NCBI RefSeq assembly: GCF_017921815.1
Contig: NZ_JAGEMM010000008.1
Location: 141,211-205,210, forward strand
Source: Microvirga antarctica
GTDB lineage: Bacteria > Pseudomonadota > Alphaproteobacteria > Rhizobiales > Beijerinckiaceae
DNA length: 64,000 bases
Reading direction: 5' to 3'
Shown: in pieces, positions 52,738 to 61,761 of the stretch
Position numbering within the stretch: position 1 is the first letter of the stretch
Layout: every line of letters begins with the position of its first letter
Translations under genes and position numbers: made by a program
The notes under the pieces: generated by a model
What the model saw: the letters and a program-made list of their open reading frames with translations, nothing else
Told to the model about the DNA's origin: nothing
The model's database searches: none

Positions 52738-54023
52738 GCCTGCCGTTTCTGATCAAATCCTACCGGACCGCCACGACCATTCTCGAACCGGCCGTCCTCG
52801 CCCTGCTCTACTGGCGCCAGCGCCAGGGACGCGAGGACCGGACGCGCCTGGGGGAACGGCGGGGGCATCCGAGCCGGACGAGGCCTGCGGGCCATCTGGT
52901 CTGGGTGCACGGCGCGAGCATCGGCGAAACGCTCTCCCTGCTGCCGGTGGTGGAGCGGCTGACCCAACGGGGTCTCGGCGTGCTCGTCACATCCGGCACC
53001 CGCACCTCGGCTGCTCTCATCGCACGGCGGCTGCCGCCGGGCGCCACACATCAGTTCGTTCCCGTCGACGTGCCGCGCTACCTGCGCCGGTTTCTCGATC
53101 ACTGGCAGCCGGACCTTGCCCTCGTGGCCGAGTCGGAGATCTGGCCCAACACCATTTTGGCCCTGGATCAGCGCAGCATTCCCCTCGTGCTCGTGAATGC
53201 CCGCATGTCCGATCGCTCGTATCAGCGCTGGCTCAAGGTGCCGCACATCATCGGCAGTCTGCTCGACCGGTTCGCGATCTGCCTCGCGCAGACTCACGAC
53301 GACGCCGACCGGCTGTCGGCTCTCGGCGCGCCCCGGGTGCTGGTGACCGGGAACCTGAAGTTCGACTCGCCACCGCCGCCGGCGGATCCGAGGCTCGTGG
53401 CCCATCTATCGGGGCTGGTTGCCGGCCGGCCGGTCTGGTTTGCTGCCAGCACTCATCCGGGCGAGGAAAGCGCCATCCTCACGGTCCATCGGGCGCTTGC
53501 CCAGCGCCACCCGCACCTGCTCACCATCATCGCGCCCCGGCATCCGCACCGCGGCCCGGAAATCGCAGCCCTTGCGGATCGAGCCGGCTTGCGGGCCGGA
53601 CGACGGTCCGAAGGCGTTCCGCCCGACCGGGCGATCGATGTCTATATCGCCGATACGGTGGGCGAGATGGGCCTCTTCTATCGGCTGTCTCCCATCGTCA
53701 TCATGGGGGGATCGCTTGTGGCCCATGGCGGGCAGAATCCCATCGAACCGGCAAAGCTCGGCGCCGCGATCCTGCACGGCCCGCATGTCCACAATTTCGA
53801 GGACATCTATGCCAGCATCCGCGCAGCGCGCGGCGCGATCATGGTCGAGAACAGCGCGGAGCTAGCCCGAAATGTCAGCGAGTTGCTCGCCAACCCTGCG
53901 GTCACGCGGGACATGGCCCGGGCAGCGGCCGATGCGGTCCAGGCCCTCGGCGGGGCGGTCGAGCGGACCATGCAGTCCATCGAGCCCTTCATCGTGCAGG
54001 CCAAGCTCGGAGCGCGCCGCTGA
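52734..54023 (+). CDS. waaA: Kdo transferase (3-deoxy-D-manno-octulosonic acid transferase)
   Basis: A 429-residue membrane-anchored GT30 glycosyltransferase that adds Kdo to lipid IVA. Seen: LVWVHGASIGETLSLLPVVERL (GxxGE motif), LVAESEIWPNTILAL, and FYRLSPIVIMGGSLVAHGGQNPIEPAKLG (donor-binding). The stop overlaps the lpxK start (TGATG). Confidence 0.96.
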   Translation: MSLPFLIKSYRTATTILEPAVLALLYWRQRQGREDRTRLGERRGHPSRTRPAGHLVWVHGASIGETLSLLPVVERLTQRGLGVLVTSGTRTSAALIARRLPPGATHQFVPVDVPRYLRRFLDHWQPDLALVAESEIWPNTILALDQRSIPLVLVNARMSDRSYQRWLKVPHIIGSLLDRFAICLAQTHDDADRLSALGAPRVLVTGNLKFDSPPPPADPRLVAHLSGLVAGRPVWFAASTHPGEESAILTVHRALAQRHPHLLTIIAPRHPHRGPEIAALADRAGLRAGRRSEGVPPDRAIDVYIADTVGEMGLFYRLSPIVIMGGSLVAHGGQNPIEPAKLGAAILHGPHVHNFEDIYASIRAARGAIMVENSAELARNVSELLANPAVTRDMARAAADAVQALGGAVERTMQSIEPFIVQAKLGARR

Positions 54024-55039
54024 TGCGCGCGCCGGCCTTCTGGTGGCGCACCGGCTCCTCCCTGCAAAGCCTTCTCCTCTACCCGTCGAGCCTGATCTAT
54101 GGCGCCGTAGCGGGAGGACGGATGCGACGGCCCGGACTGGAAGCGCCCCGCCCCGTGATCTGCATCGGCAATTTCACCGCAGGGGGCGCGGGCAAGACGC
54201 CGACCGCCATGGCGGTCGCGGCCATCCTGTCCTCGGCGGGCGAGACCCCGGCGTTTCTGTCTCGCGGCTATGGCGGGCGGGAGCGCGGGCCGATCCTCGT
54301 CTCGCCGGCGCTGACCGCGCGGGATGTGGGCGACGAGCCTGCGCTCTTGGCCCGGTTCGCTCCGACCGTCGTGTCGCGCGACCGGCCGGCAGGCGCGGCG
54401 CTTGCCGCTCAGACGGGCGCCAGCGTCATCATCATGGATGACGGCCTGCAGAACCCGTCTCTCATCAAGGATTGCGCCATCGCGGTCGTGGATGGCGCGA
54501 CCGGGATCGGCAATGGCCTGACCTTGCCGGCCGGACCCCTGCGTGCTCCGATGGCTGCGCAATGGGCCGCCATCGACGCGGTGCTTGTGATTGGCGAAGG
54601 GGAAGCCGGGGCGCGTGTGGCGCGCACCGCCGCGAACTTCGGAAAGGCCGTCTTTTCGGGCCGGCTCGTGCCGGATGCGCGGGATCTGACCGCCCTGGCG
54701 GACCAACCAGTCCTGGCGTTCTCGGGAATCGGGCGGCCGGAGAAATTCTTCACCACCCTGCGGGAGGCGGGGATCGTCATTGGCGAGACGCGCAGTTTCC
54801 CGGATCACCATGACTTTACGGCAGCGGACATCGCGGCTCTGCGCCACCTCGCCGAAAGCCGGGGCCTCACCCCAGTCACAACCGAGAAGGATCTCGTTCG
54901 CCTCGAAGGCGACTGGCAGGGGCCGGCATGGAAGGCGCTTTCGGCGCTGGGCGTGAGCCTCGTCATCGAGAATGAAAGCGCGTTTCGGGCGCTCCTGCTG
55001 GCCCGGATCGCCGAAAGACCGGCCCGCGCGACAGCATGA
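54023..55039 (+). CDS. lpxK: Tetraacyldisaccharide 4'-kinase
   Basis: A 338-residue lipid A kinase that phosphorylates the 4' position of the disaccharide. Seen: the P-loop CIGNFTAGGAGKTPTAMAVA, LSRGYGGRERGPILV, the metal-linked SVIIMDDGLQNPSLIKD, and GEGEAGARV region. The frame is open upstream inside waaA for a long way, but lpxK starts at the ATG overlapping the waaA stop. It ends facing the DUF2093 gene. Confidence 0.96.
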   Translation: MRAPAFWWRTGSSLQSLLLYPSSLIYGAVAGGRMRRPGLEAPRPVICIGNFTAGGAGKTPTAMAVAAILSSAGETPAFLSRGYGGRERGPILVSPALTARDVGDEPALLARFAPTVVSRDRPAGAALAAQTGASVIIMDDGLQNPSLIKDCAIAVVDGATGIGNGLTLPAGPLRAPMAAQWAAIDAVLVIGEGEAGARVARTAANFGKAVFSGRLVPDARDLTALADQPVLAFSGIGRPEKFFTTLREAGIVIGETRSFPDHHDFTAADIAALRHLAESRGLTPVTTEKDLVRLEGDWQGPAWKALSALGVSLVIENESAFRALLLARIAERPARATA

Positions 55040-55043
55040 GCCG

Positions 55044-55262
55044 TCAGGTTTTGACGGGGGCTTGCCCCGTGACGCGGGCCATGACCGCCTCGGGCGTTGC
55101 GTAGGCTTCCTGCAAAGCCACGCTCCAGTATTTCAGATCGTCGAGCGCAATGGCCTCGCCCGTCACGGCGCAGCGCACGAACGTCCCCGGCTTGAGGATG
55201 CGCAGATCCGCGTCGAGATATTGGATCAGCGCCTCGCCACTGCTGCGTTCGATCTTGTTCAT
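55044..55262 (-). CDS. DUF2093 family protein
   Basis: A 72-residue protein (ALIQYLDADLRILKPGTFVRCAVTGEAIALDDLKYWSVALQEAYAT), with a CAVTG motif. DUF2093 is a conserved alphaproteobacterial family with no known function, nearly always next to lpxK or xseA. It is convergent with lpxK (4 bp gap). Confidence 0.88.
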   Translation of the reverse strand: MNKIERSSGEALIQYLDADLRILKPGTFVRCAVTGEAIALDDLKYWSVALQEAYATPEAVMARVTGQAPVKT

Positions 55263-55339
55263 GGTCTCGGCATCGCTGCTGTTTCAAACATCCCACTTCC
55301 TTTCATATGGAAGCGGCCGCCTCAAGTTTTAATCCCCTG

Positions 55340-56911
55340 TCAGAACAGGGCGCCCTGTGCGGCAGGCGGGGTGCGGGTCTTGGCCCCGCCTTTTGGCTTT
55401 GTGCCCCGCCCCCCGGTCGCCTCGGCCGTCCCGTCGACGAATTCCAGAACCAGCGCCTGCCCGTCCGTGACGGCGGAGGCCTGACGCAGCATGCGTCCGT
55501 CGGCGTCGCGGACGATGGCAAAGCCCCGTGCGAGCACGGATTTGTAGTTGAGGCTGTCAAAGAGTTGCGCCGATGACCCATAGCGCGTCCGCTTGCGCGC
55601 CAATTGGCCCGACAGCGCGGGGACCAGCCGCTCGGTCAGGCGCAGAACGGTCTCGCGCTGCTGGGCAATGCGGCCGATCTCAGCCCGCACCACGACAGCC
55701 CGTCCGGCGGCAAGGCGCGTGGCGAGTTCGGCAAGCCGCCCTGTCCGATGGTCGATCAACCGTCCCACCGCATCCTGCGGCCGCGTGCCGATTCCATCGA
55801 GCCTCGCGCGCAGGCCGGCAAGCCGGGCCGCCGGCGAGAACGCCGCAAGCCGCCCGGACACGTCGCGCAACCGGATCTCGTGATCGCGCGCATTCCGAGC
55901 GAGCGCCGGCGCGAGTTTGGTCGCTGCCAGATCGAGCTTCTGCCGCTTGGCGGCAAACAGCGCATCGGGACCCGGCAGGCCACGGGCGACGGACCGCAGA
56001 TCGGTTTTCCGGCGATCGAGCATGCGCAGCACGGATTCCGCGTGGCGTCGCGCCAGATCGTTGACGCCGGCCAACAGGTCGACCCGCACGGGCACCACCA
56101 TCTCGGCCGCCCCCGTGGGAGTCGGCGCGCGGCGGTCGGCCGCGTGGTCGATCAGCGTCCAGTCAGTTTCGTGCCCGACGGCGGCGACCAGCGGAATCGC
56201 GCTCTCGGCAGCCGCGCGGACGACGATTTCCTCGTTGAATCCCCACAGGTCCTCGATCGAGCCGCCGCCGCGGGCGACGATGAGCACATCGGGGCGCGGG
56301 ATGGCCCCGTCCGCCGAGAGGGCGTTGAAGCCGCGAATGGCGGCCGTGACCTCGGCCGCACTCGTCTCGCCCTGCACGCGCACTGGCCAGACCAGCACAT
56401 GGACCGGAAAGCGATCCTCGAGCCGATGCAGAATATCGCGGATGACCGCTCCGGTGGGCGAGGTCACCACCCCGATCACGCGCGGCAGATAGGGCAGCGG
56501 CCGCTTGCGGGCGGTCTCGAACAGACCCTCGGCGGTGAGCTTGCGGCGGCGCTCTTCCAGCAGCGCCATCAGCGCGCCGATGCCGGCGGGCTCGAGCGAA
56601 TCGACGACGATCTGGTAGGTCGATTTGCCCGGGAACGTCGTGATCCGCCCGGTGGCGATGACCTCGAGCCCCTCCTCCGGCTTGATCCGCAGGCGCCCAT
56701 AGGTGCCCTTCCAGATCACCGCATCGAGGCGCGCGTTCTGGTCCTTGAGGCTGAAATAGGCATGGCCGGAGGAATGCTGTCCCCTGAAGCCTGAGATTTC
56801 GCCACGGACCCGCACATGGCCGAACGAATCCTCAAGGGTGCGTTTGAGCGCGCCGGCGAGATCGGAAACCGACCATTCAGACGCGTTGGAGGGAGGCGAG
56901 TCAGCGATCAT
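55340..56911 (-). CDS. xseA: Exodeoxyribonuclease VII large subunit
   Basis: A 523-residue single-strand exonuclease subunit. Seen: N-terminal OB fold SVSDLAGALKRTLEDSFGHVRVRGEISGFRGQHSSGHAYFSLKD, catalytic-domain motif IVARGGGSIEDLWGFNEEIVVRA, and AVGHETDWTLIDHAADRRAPTPTGAAE. The C-terminal third has the coiled-coil helices. The usual neighbour on this side would be purD; here an RTX gene is interposed. Confidence 0.96.
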   Translation of the reverse strand: MIADSPPSNASEWSVSDLAGALKRTLEDSFGHVRVRGEISGFRGQHSSGHAYFSLKDQNARLDAVIWKGTYGRLRIKPEEGLEVIATGRITTFPGKSTYQIVVDSLEPAGIGALMALLEERRRKLTAEGLFETARKRPLPYLPRVIGVVTSPTGAVIRDILHRLEDRFPVHVLVWPVRVQGETSAAEVTAAIRGFNALSADGAIPRPDVLIVARGGGSIEDLWGFNEEIVVRAAAESAIPLVAAVGHETDWTLIDHAADRRAPTPTGAAEMVVPVRVDLLAGVNDLARRHAESVLRMLDRRKTDLRSVARGLPGPDALFAAKRQKLDLAATKLAPALARNARDHEIRLRDVSGRLAAFSPAARLAGLRARLDGIGTRPQDAVGRLIDHRTGRLAELATRLAAGRAVVVRAEIGRIAQQRETVLRLTERLVPALSGQLARKRTRYGSSAQLFDSLNYKSVLARGFAIVRDADGRMLRQASAVTDGQALVLEFVDGTAEATGGRGTKPKGGAKTRTPPAAQGALF

Positions 56912-57039
56912 GCGGCGAAACTATCCGCACCTGCGACGATCTGCAAAGGCGGCGGATGAGGCAAAAGCGCAGATCGGGTGTTGTGTACGTTACGTTATGA
57001 CGTTAGTGAGGTGTCATCGCACAGGAGCGGGACAGCGTC

Positions 57040-58941
57040 ATGACGGCTTATGATCTCACGAATTCGATCGCCAAGCATCTCACGGCTGAGCATGCTGTCG
57101 CGTTGGTGACTGGTGACACGGTTCTGGTGCACGCCAACGTCACGATCCTGGCTGATGGTTCGGACGCAAACGGGATCAATGCGTCAGGAACCGGCAACAG
57201 TCTCACGATCGACGGAACAGTCACAGGCGGTGGCCTGCGGGGAAAGGGCATCGTGCTGATCGGCGACAGCACGCTCACGGTCAGTGCCACCGGTTCGGTC
57301 AGCGGCACCATCGGTCTCGACCTCACCGGCAAGAACACCGTTTCCAACGCCGGAACGATCAGCGGCACCGGGGGCTCTGCCATCGCAGCGGCCGGAAACA
57401 GCGCTTCCGATATCCTCACCCTCGACAATACCAGCAAGATCATCGGCAGCATCACGAATGTGGGCGGGGTGAGCCACATCACCAACAAGGGATCGATCAC
57501 AGGCTATCTGAGCCTCGGCAACCTCGACGACATCTACCACGGCGAAAGCGGCACGATCGGCGGCACGATTCATCTGGGATCCGGCAATGACGAGGCTTAT
57601 GGCGGCGCTGGCGCCGAGACCATCGACGGCGGGCTGGGCAACGACACCCTCATGGGCGGCGGCAGCGCCGATCGCCTCGATGCGGGAGCCGGCCATAACC
57701 TGATCGACGGCGGCGACGGCAATGACTTCATCACCAAGGCGACCATCAGCGATGGCGACACCATCACGGGCGGCGCGGGTTTCGACACGCTGGTCTTTTC
57801 AGGCCTCGTGGGCGCCACCCTCGATCTCTCGATCACGACCGCCCAGGCGACAGGCTACGGCAGCGACACGGTGACCGGGATCGAGAATGTGACGGGCTCG
57901 AGCCTCGCGGACATCATCACCGGAAATGCGCTGGACAACGTCCTGAACGGCAATGCCGGTGCGGACATGCTACGCGGCGAGGACGGGAACGATTCCCTCA
58001 GCGGTGGCGACGACGCCGACAACCTCGCGGGCGGCATCGGCAACGACCGCCTCGATGGCGGAAACGGGACCGACGTTCTGGTCGGCGACGATGGCAACGA
58101 CACGCTCTATGGCGGCGCGCAGTCCGACACCCTGTCGGGCGGCGGTGAAAACGATTTTCTCGACGGAAGCTCCGGCGCCGATGCCATGCAGGGGGATGCG
58201 GGCAACGACACCCTCCTCGGAGGAGCCGATGCGGACAATCTTGTGGGTGGCTCCGGCAATGACATCATCGACGGAGGAACCGGCGCGGATGCCCTCCGCG
58301 GTGAGGCTGACAGCGACACCCTCACGGGGGGCGCCGACAATGACAGCCTCTGGGGCGGCGACGGCCATGACAGGCTCGACGGCGGCATTGGCAGTGACCT
58401 GCTGTTCGGCGATGCCGGCGACGACACCCTGGCCGGCAGCGACGGCAATGATGTGCTCCATGGCGGCATGGGGAAGGATCAACTCGACGGGGGAACCGGC
58501 AGCAACCTCCTCTTCGGCGAGGCCGGAAACGATCAGCTCATCGGTGGCTTGAACAACGACACACTCTCGGGCGGCGCAGGCCAGGACTATCTGGTCGGCG
58601 GAAAAGGCAAGGACATCTTCGTCTTCGACACCAAACCGAACCTGCGCACCAACCTCGACACCATTGGCGATTTCAACGTGCGGGACGACAGCATCTATCT
58701 CGACAATGCCGTGTTCAAGGCCCTGGGCCGAAAAGGCACCCCCGCGAAGCCCGCAGCCCTCGACAAGAAGATGTTCTCGCCGACGATGAAGGTGGACTCC
58801 AAGCTCGACCACATCCTCTACGACAAGAAGACCGGCGTCCTGTATCTCGACGATGATGGCAACGGCCGGCACGCGGCGGTCCCGATCGCGTTCCTGCCGA
58901 AGAACCTGAAGCTGACCTGGCACGATTTCTTCGTCATCTAG
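57040..58941 (+). CDS. Large RTX calcium-binding protein (adhesin-like)
   Basis: A 633-residue Asp/Gly-rich protein. Residues 1-180 are Thr/Ser/Gly-rich beta-solenoid-like repeats ([19 protein letters not shown]). Residues 185-540 carry about twenty RTX nonapeptides (GGxGxDxLxGG) interrupted by a short [16 protein letters not shown] segment near 285-305. The C-terminus ([11 protein letters not shown] to WHDFFVI) matches the RTX protein at 37798. No signal peptide; type I secretion expected. It interrupts the usual xseA-purD neighbourhood. Confidence 0.88.
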   Translation: MTAYDLTNSIAKHLTAEHAVALVTGDTVLVHANVTILADGSDANGINASGTGNSLTIDGTVTGGGLRGKGIVLIGDSTLTVSATGSVSGTIGLDLTGKNTVSNAGTISGTGGSAIAAAGNSASDILTLDNTSKIIGSITNVGGVSHITNKGSITGYLSLGNLDDIYHGESGTIGGTIHLGSGNDEAYGGAGAETIDGGLGNDTLMGGGSADRLDAGAGHNLIDGGDGNDFITKATISDGDTITGGAGFDTLVFSGLVGATLDLSITTAQATGYGSDTVTGIENVTGSSLADIITGNALDNVLNGNAGADMLRGEDGNDSLSGGDDADNLAGGIGNDRLDGGNGTDVLVGDDGNDTLYGGAQSDTLSGGGENDFLDGSSGADAMQGDAGNDTLLGGADADNLVGGSGNDIIDGGTGADALRGEADSDTLTGGADNDSLWGGDGHDRLDGGIGSDLLFGDAGDDTLAGSDGNDVLHGGMGKDQLDGGTGSNLLFGEAGNDQLIGGLNNDTLSGGAGQDYLVGGKGKDIFVFDTKPNLRTNLDTIGDFNVRDDSIYLDNAVFKALGRKGTPAKPAALDKKMFSPTMKVDSKLDHILYDKKTGVLYLDDDGNGRHAAVPIAFLPKNLKLTWHDFFVI

Positions 58942-58952
58942 CACCACGCGCC

Positions 58953-58988
58953 GAAGGCTGCCGCGCGAAGCGTTTGCGCGAAGCCTTC
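58953..58988 (+). terminator. Stem-loop after the RTX gene
   Basis: Outer arms GAAGGCT/AGCCTTC and inner arms CGCGC/GCGCG form a two-part stem 11 bp after the RTX stop, 42 bp before purD. T-run is weak (CAGACGATCTAAT). Confidence 0.5.
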
Positions 58989-59030
58989 AGACGATCTAAT
59001 GCGTCCTCTCGAACGCGCAGGGGATCTCGC

Positions 59031-60308
59031 ATGGACATTCTTCTCATCGGTGCCGGTGGCCGCGAACACGCGCTTGCCTGGAGCCTGTCGGCGAGCCCGC
59101 TCTGCGACCGCCTGTTCGTCGCACCCGGCAATCCCGGCACCGAGCAGCATGGCACCAATGTGGTGCTCGACATTGCGGACGCGCAGGCTGTCATCGCGTT
59201 CTGCCGGACGATGGGAATCGCTTTCGTGGTCATCGGTCCCGAGGGCCCGCTGGTGGCGGGACTTGTGGACGATCTCAAACAGGCCGGGATCAAGGCCTTC
59301 GGTCCGAGCAAGGCGGCAGCGCAGCTCGAAGGATCAAAGGCCTTCACCAAGGATCTCTGCGCCGAGTTCAACATCCCGACCGCTGCCTATCGGCGGTTTA
59401 CTGACGCGCAGGCGGCGAAAGCCTACATTGCGAACCACGGCGCGCCCATCGTGGTGAAAGCGGATGGCCTGGCGGCCGGCAAGGGCGTCGTTGTCGCCAG
59501 CACCATCGAAGAAGCCCAGGAGGCCGTCGACATGATGTTCGGCGGCGGCTTCGGCGAGGCTGGCGCGGAAGTGGTGGTCGAGGCTTTTCTCGAGGGCGAG
59601 GAGGCGAGTTTCTTCGCCCTCTGCGACGGCACGACGGCTTTGCCGTTCGGCACCGCGCAAGATCACAAGCGGGTGGGCGACGGCGACGAGGGTCCCAATA
59701 CCGGCGGCATGGGCGCCTATTCGCCGGCGGCCGTGCTGACGCCCGAGTTGCAGGCGCGCGTGATGCGCGAGATCATCGAGCCGACGCTCGCCGGCATGCG
59801 CCAGCGCGGCACGCCCTATACGGGAATTCTCTATGCCGGGCTGATGCTGACCGAGTCCGGCCCCCAGCTGATCGAATACAATGCCCGCTTCGGCGATCCG
59901 GAAACGCAGGTCTTGCTGCCGCGCCTGTCTTCGGACCTTTTGACGGCACTTCTCGCGGCCGTCGACGGCGCGCTCGACACCGTATCGCTCCGTTTCACGG
60001 ACCGCGCGGCGCTGACGGTCGTGATGGCAGCGCGCGGATATCCCGGCACGGTCGAGAAGGACACAGCCATTCATGGGGTGGCTGACGCGGAAGCGCTGCC
60101 CGATGTGCTCGTCTTTCATGCCGGCACCCGGCAGGATGGCGATCGGTTGCTGGCCAATGGCGGCCGCGTGCTCAATATCACGGCAATGGGCCGGACGATC
60201 ACCGAGGCCCAGCATCGTGCCTACGAGGCCGTCGGCCGCATCGACTGGCCCGAAGGGTTCTGCCGCGGCGATATCGGCTGGCGGGCCATCCAGCGGGAAC
60301 GCACCTGA
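59031..60308 (+). CDS. purD: Phosphoribosylamine-glycine ligase
   Basis: A 425-residue ATP-grasp enzyme for the second step of purine synthesis. Seen: [51 protein letters not shown] (ATP-grasp), and [17 protein letters not shown] (metal). ATG 59031 has AGGGGA upstream. Length typical. Confidence 0.97.
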   Translation: MDILLIGAGGREHALAWSLSASPLCDRLFVAPGNPGTEQHGTNVVLDIADAQAVIAFCRTMGIAFVVIGPEGPLVAGLVDDLKQAGIKAFGPSKAAAQLEGSKAFTKDLCAEFNIPTAAYRRFTDAQAAKAYIANHGAPIVVKADGLAAGKGVVVASTIEEAQEAVDMMFGGGFGEAGAEVVVEAFLEGEEASFFALCDGTTALPFGTAQDHKRVGDGDEGPNTGGMGAYSPAAVLTPELQARVMREIIEPTLAGMRQRGTPYTGILYAGLMLTESGPQLIEYNARFGDPETQVLLPRLSSDLLTALLAAVDGALDTVSLRFTDRAALTVVMAARGYPGTVEKDTAIHGVADAEALPDVLVFHAGTRQDGDRLLANGGRVLNITAMGRTITEAQHRAYEAVGRIDWPEGFCRGDIGWRAIQRERT

Positions 60309-60354
60309 CGGGCAAACCGTCTTGTCCGACGACGCCGCCATTCTGGAGCACACC

Positions 60355-61263
60355 ATGAGCGACGACCTTTTCCCGGGCTTTGACTCCCACTGGATCGACG
60401 CCGAAGCGGGCCGGATTTTCGCACGCTCCAAGGGCGAGGGACCGCCGCTGGTGCTGCTGCACGGTTTTCCGCAGACCCATGTGATGTGGCACCGCATCGC
60501 TCCCGCCCTGGCCGAAACCCACCGCGTGGTGCTGATGGATCTGCGCGGGTATGGCTGGTCCACCGCCCCCAAGGGCAACGCGGACCACGAGACCTATTCC
60601 AAAGGCGCCATGGGCCGCGATGTGGTGAGCGTCATGGAAGCCCTCGGTGCCGTTCGCTTTGCGGTGGTCGGCCACGACCGGGGCGCGCGCGTCGGCTACC
60701 GTCTCGCGCTTGACCATCCCGGCCGCGTCGAGCGCCTGGCGCTGCTCGACATTCTGCCGACCTCCTATGTCTGGGCGCAGATGAAAGCCGGCAAGGTGCC
60801 GGCCGCCCACTGGGCTTTTCTGTCCCGCCCCGAACCGGCGCCAAAAGACGAGATCGGACGCGATCCCATCGCCTATTTCGAGGGCCTGATGAAAGCCTGG
60901 TCGGGGACCGGCGATCTCAGCGCCTTCGACCCGCGCGCCATGGCGGCCTATCGACAGGGTTTCAACGAGCCGTCGCGGATTCACGCCTTCTGCGAGGATT
61001 ATCGGGCCGGTGCGAGCCGTGACATCGAGGCCGACGAGGCGGATCGCGCGGCGGGCCGCACGATTGCCTGCCCGACGCTGCTGCTCTCGAGCGACTTCTA
61101 CCTGGTGCGCGGCACCAGCGGTGAGACGACACCCCCCCTCGCTGTGTGGCGCGACAGCTTCGCACCCGCAGCCACCGGCCAGGGCATTGCATCCGGTCAT
61201 TTCGTTGCCGAGGAAGCACCAGACGCAACATTGGCGGCGCTGACCGCGTTCCTGTCGACTTAG
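60355..61263 (+). CDS. Alpha/beta hydrolase, haloacetate (fluoroacetate) dehalogenase-like
   Basis: A 302-residue alpha/beta hydrolase. Seen: oxyanion loop LLHGFPQTHVMWH, the nucleophile Asp in VVGHDRGARVGYRLALDHP with two arginines (DR and R three later), the second acid in LALLDILPT, the HW pair in AAHWAFLSRPEPAP, a Tyr in FCEDYRAG, and the catalytic His in ASGHFVAEEAPD. These are the residues of the fluoroacetate dehalogenase family (Asp, His, Asp triad, Arg pair, halide His/Trp/Tyr). Epoxide hydrolases share the fold, but the Arg/Trp/Tyr set favours a haloacid dehalogenase. Confidence 0.85.
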   Translation: MSDDLFPGFDSHWIDAEAGRIFARSKGEGPPLVLLHGFPQTHVMWHRIAPALAETHRVVLMDLRGYGWSTAPKGNADHETYSKGAMGRDVVSVMEALGAVRFAVVGHDRGARVGYRLALDHPGRVERLALLDILPTSYVWAQMKAGKVPAAHWAFLSRPEPAPKDEIGRDPIAYFEGLMKAWSGTGDLSAFDPRAMAAYRQGFNEPSRIHAFCEDYRAGASRDIEADEADRAAGRTIACPTLLLSSDFYLVRGTSGETTPPLAVWRDSFAPAATGQGIASGHFVAEEAPDATLAALTAFLST

Positions 61264-61721
61264 CGCCTCTGCGCAAAGAACTCCCGCAACAGGTCGGCGG
61301 CTTCGCTCTGGCGGATGCCGCCATAAACCTCGGGGGCGTGATGGCAGGTCGGTTGGGCGAAAAACCGCACGCCGTTCTCGACCGCCCCGCCCTTTGGATC
61401 GGCGGCGGCAAAATAGACCCGCCGGATCCGCGCAAACGAGATCGCCGCCGCGCACATGGTGCAGGGCTCCAGCGTCACGTAGAGATCGCACCCGGTGAGG
61501 CGCTCGTCGGCCAGGGCCTCGCAGGCGAAGCGGATCGCCAGCATCTCGGCATGGGCGGAGGGGTCGCGCATTTCGCGCGGGCGGTTGCCCGCCGCAGCGA
61601 TCACGCGACCGTCCTTGACGATGGCCGCGCCGACCGGCACCTCCCCGCGAGCGAAGGCCGCGCGTGCCTCAAGAAAGGCCACGCTCATCGGATCGTCGGC
61701 GGGGCTCTCGGAGCTGTCCAT
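61260..61721 (-). CDS. tadA: tRNA adenosine(34) deaminase TadA-type nucleoside deaminase
   Basis: A 153-residue zinc deaminase. Seen: the HAEMLAI motif and the PCTMCAAAI metal-binding cysteines. It converts A34 of tRNA-Arg to inosine. It overlaps the hydrolase stop by 4 bp in convergent direction and diverges from the pseudouridine synthase start (40 bp). ATG 61721 is used; a second Met at codon 12 is possible. Confidence 0.93.
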   Translation of the reverse strand: MDSSESPADDPMSVAFLEARAAFARGEVPVGAAIVKDGRVIAAAGNRPREMRDPSAHAEMLAIRFACEALADERLTGCDLYVTLEPCTMCAAAISFARIRRVYFAAADPKGGAVENGVRFFAQPTCHHAPEVYGGIRQSEAADLLREFFAQRR

Positions 61722-61761
61722 CGTACTCGCTTCTCCTGCGCTCCTCTGCTATCAGGCTGGC

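Noticed and set aside
52577..54022. An open frame running into lpxK from inside waaA, suggesting a fusion
   Set aside because: The upstream part is out of frame with waaA and is Arg/Pro noise; lpxK begins at the ATG overlapping the waaA stop.
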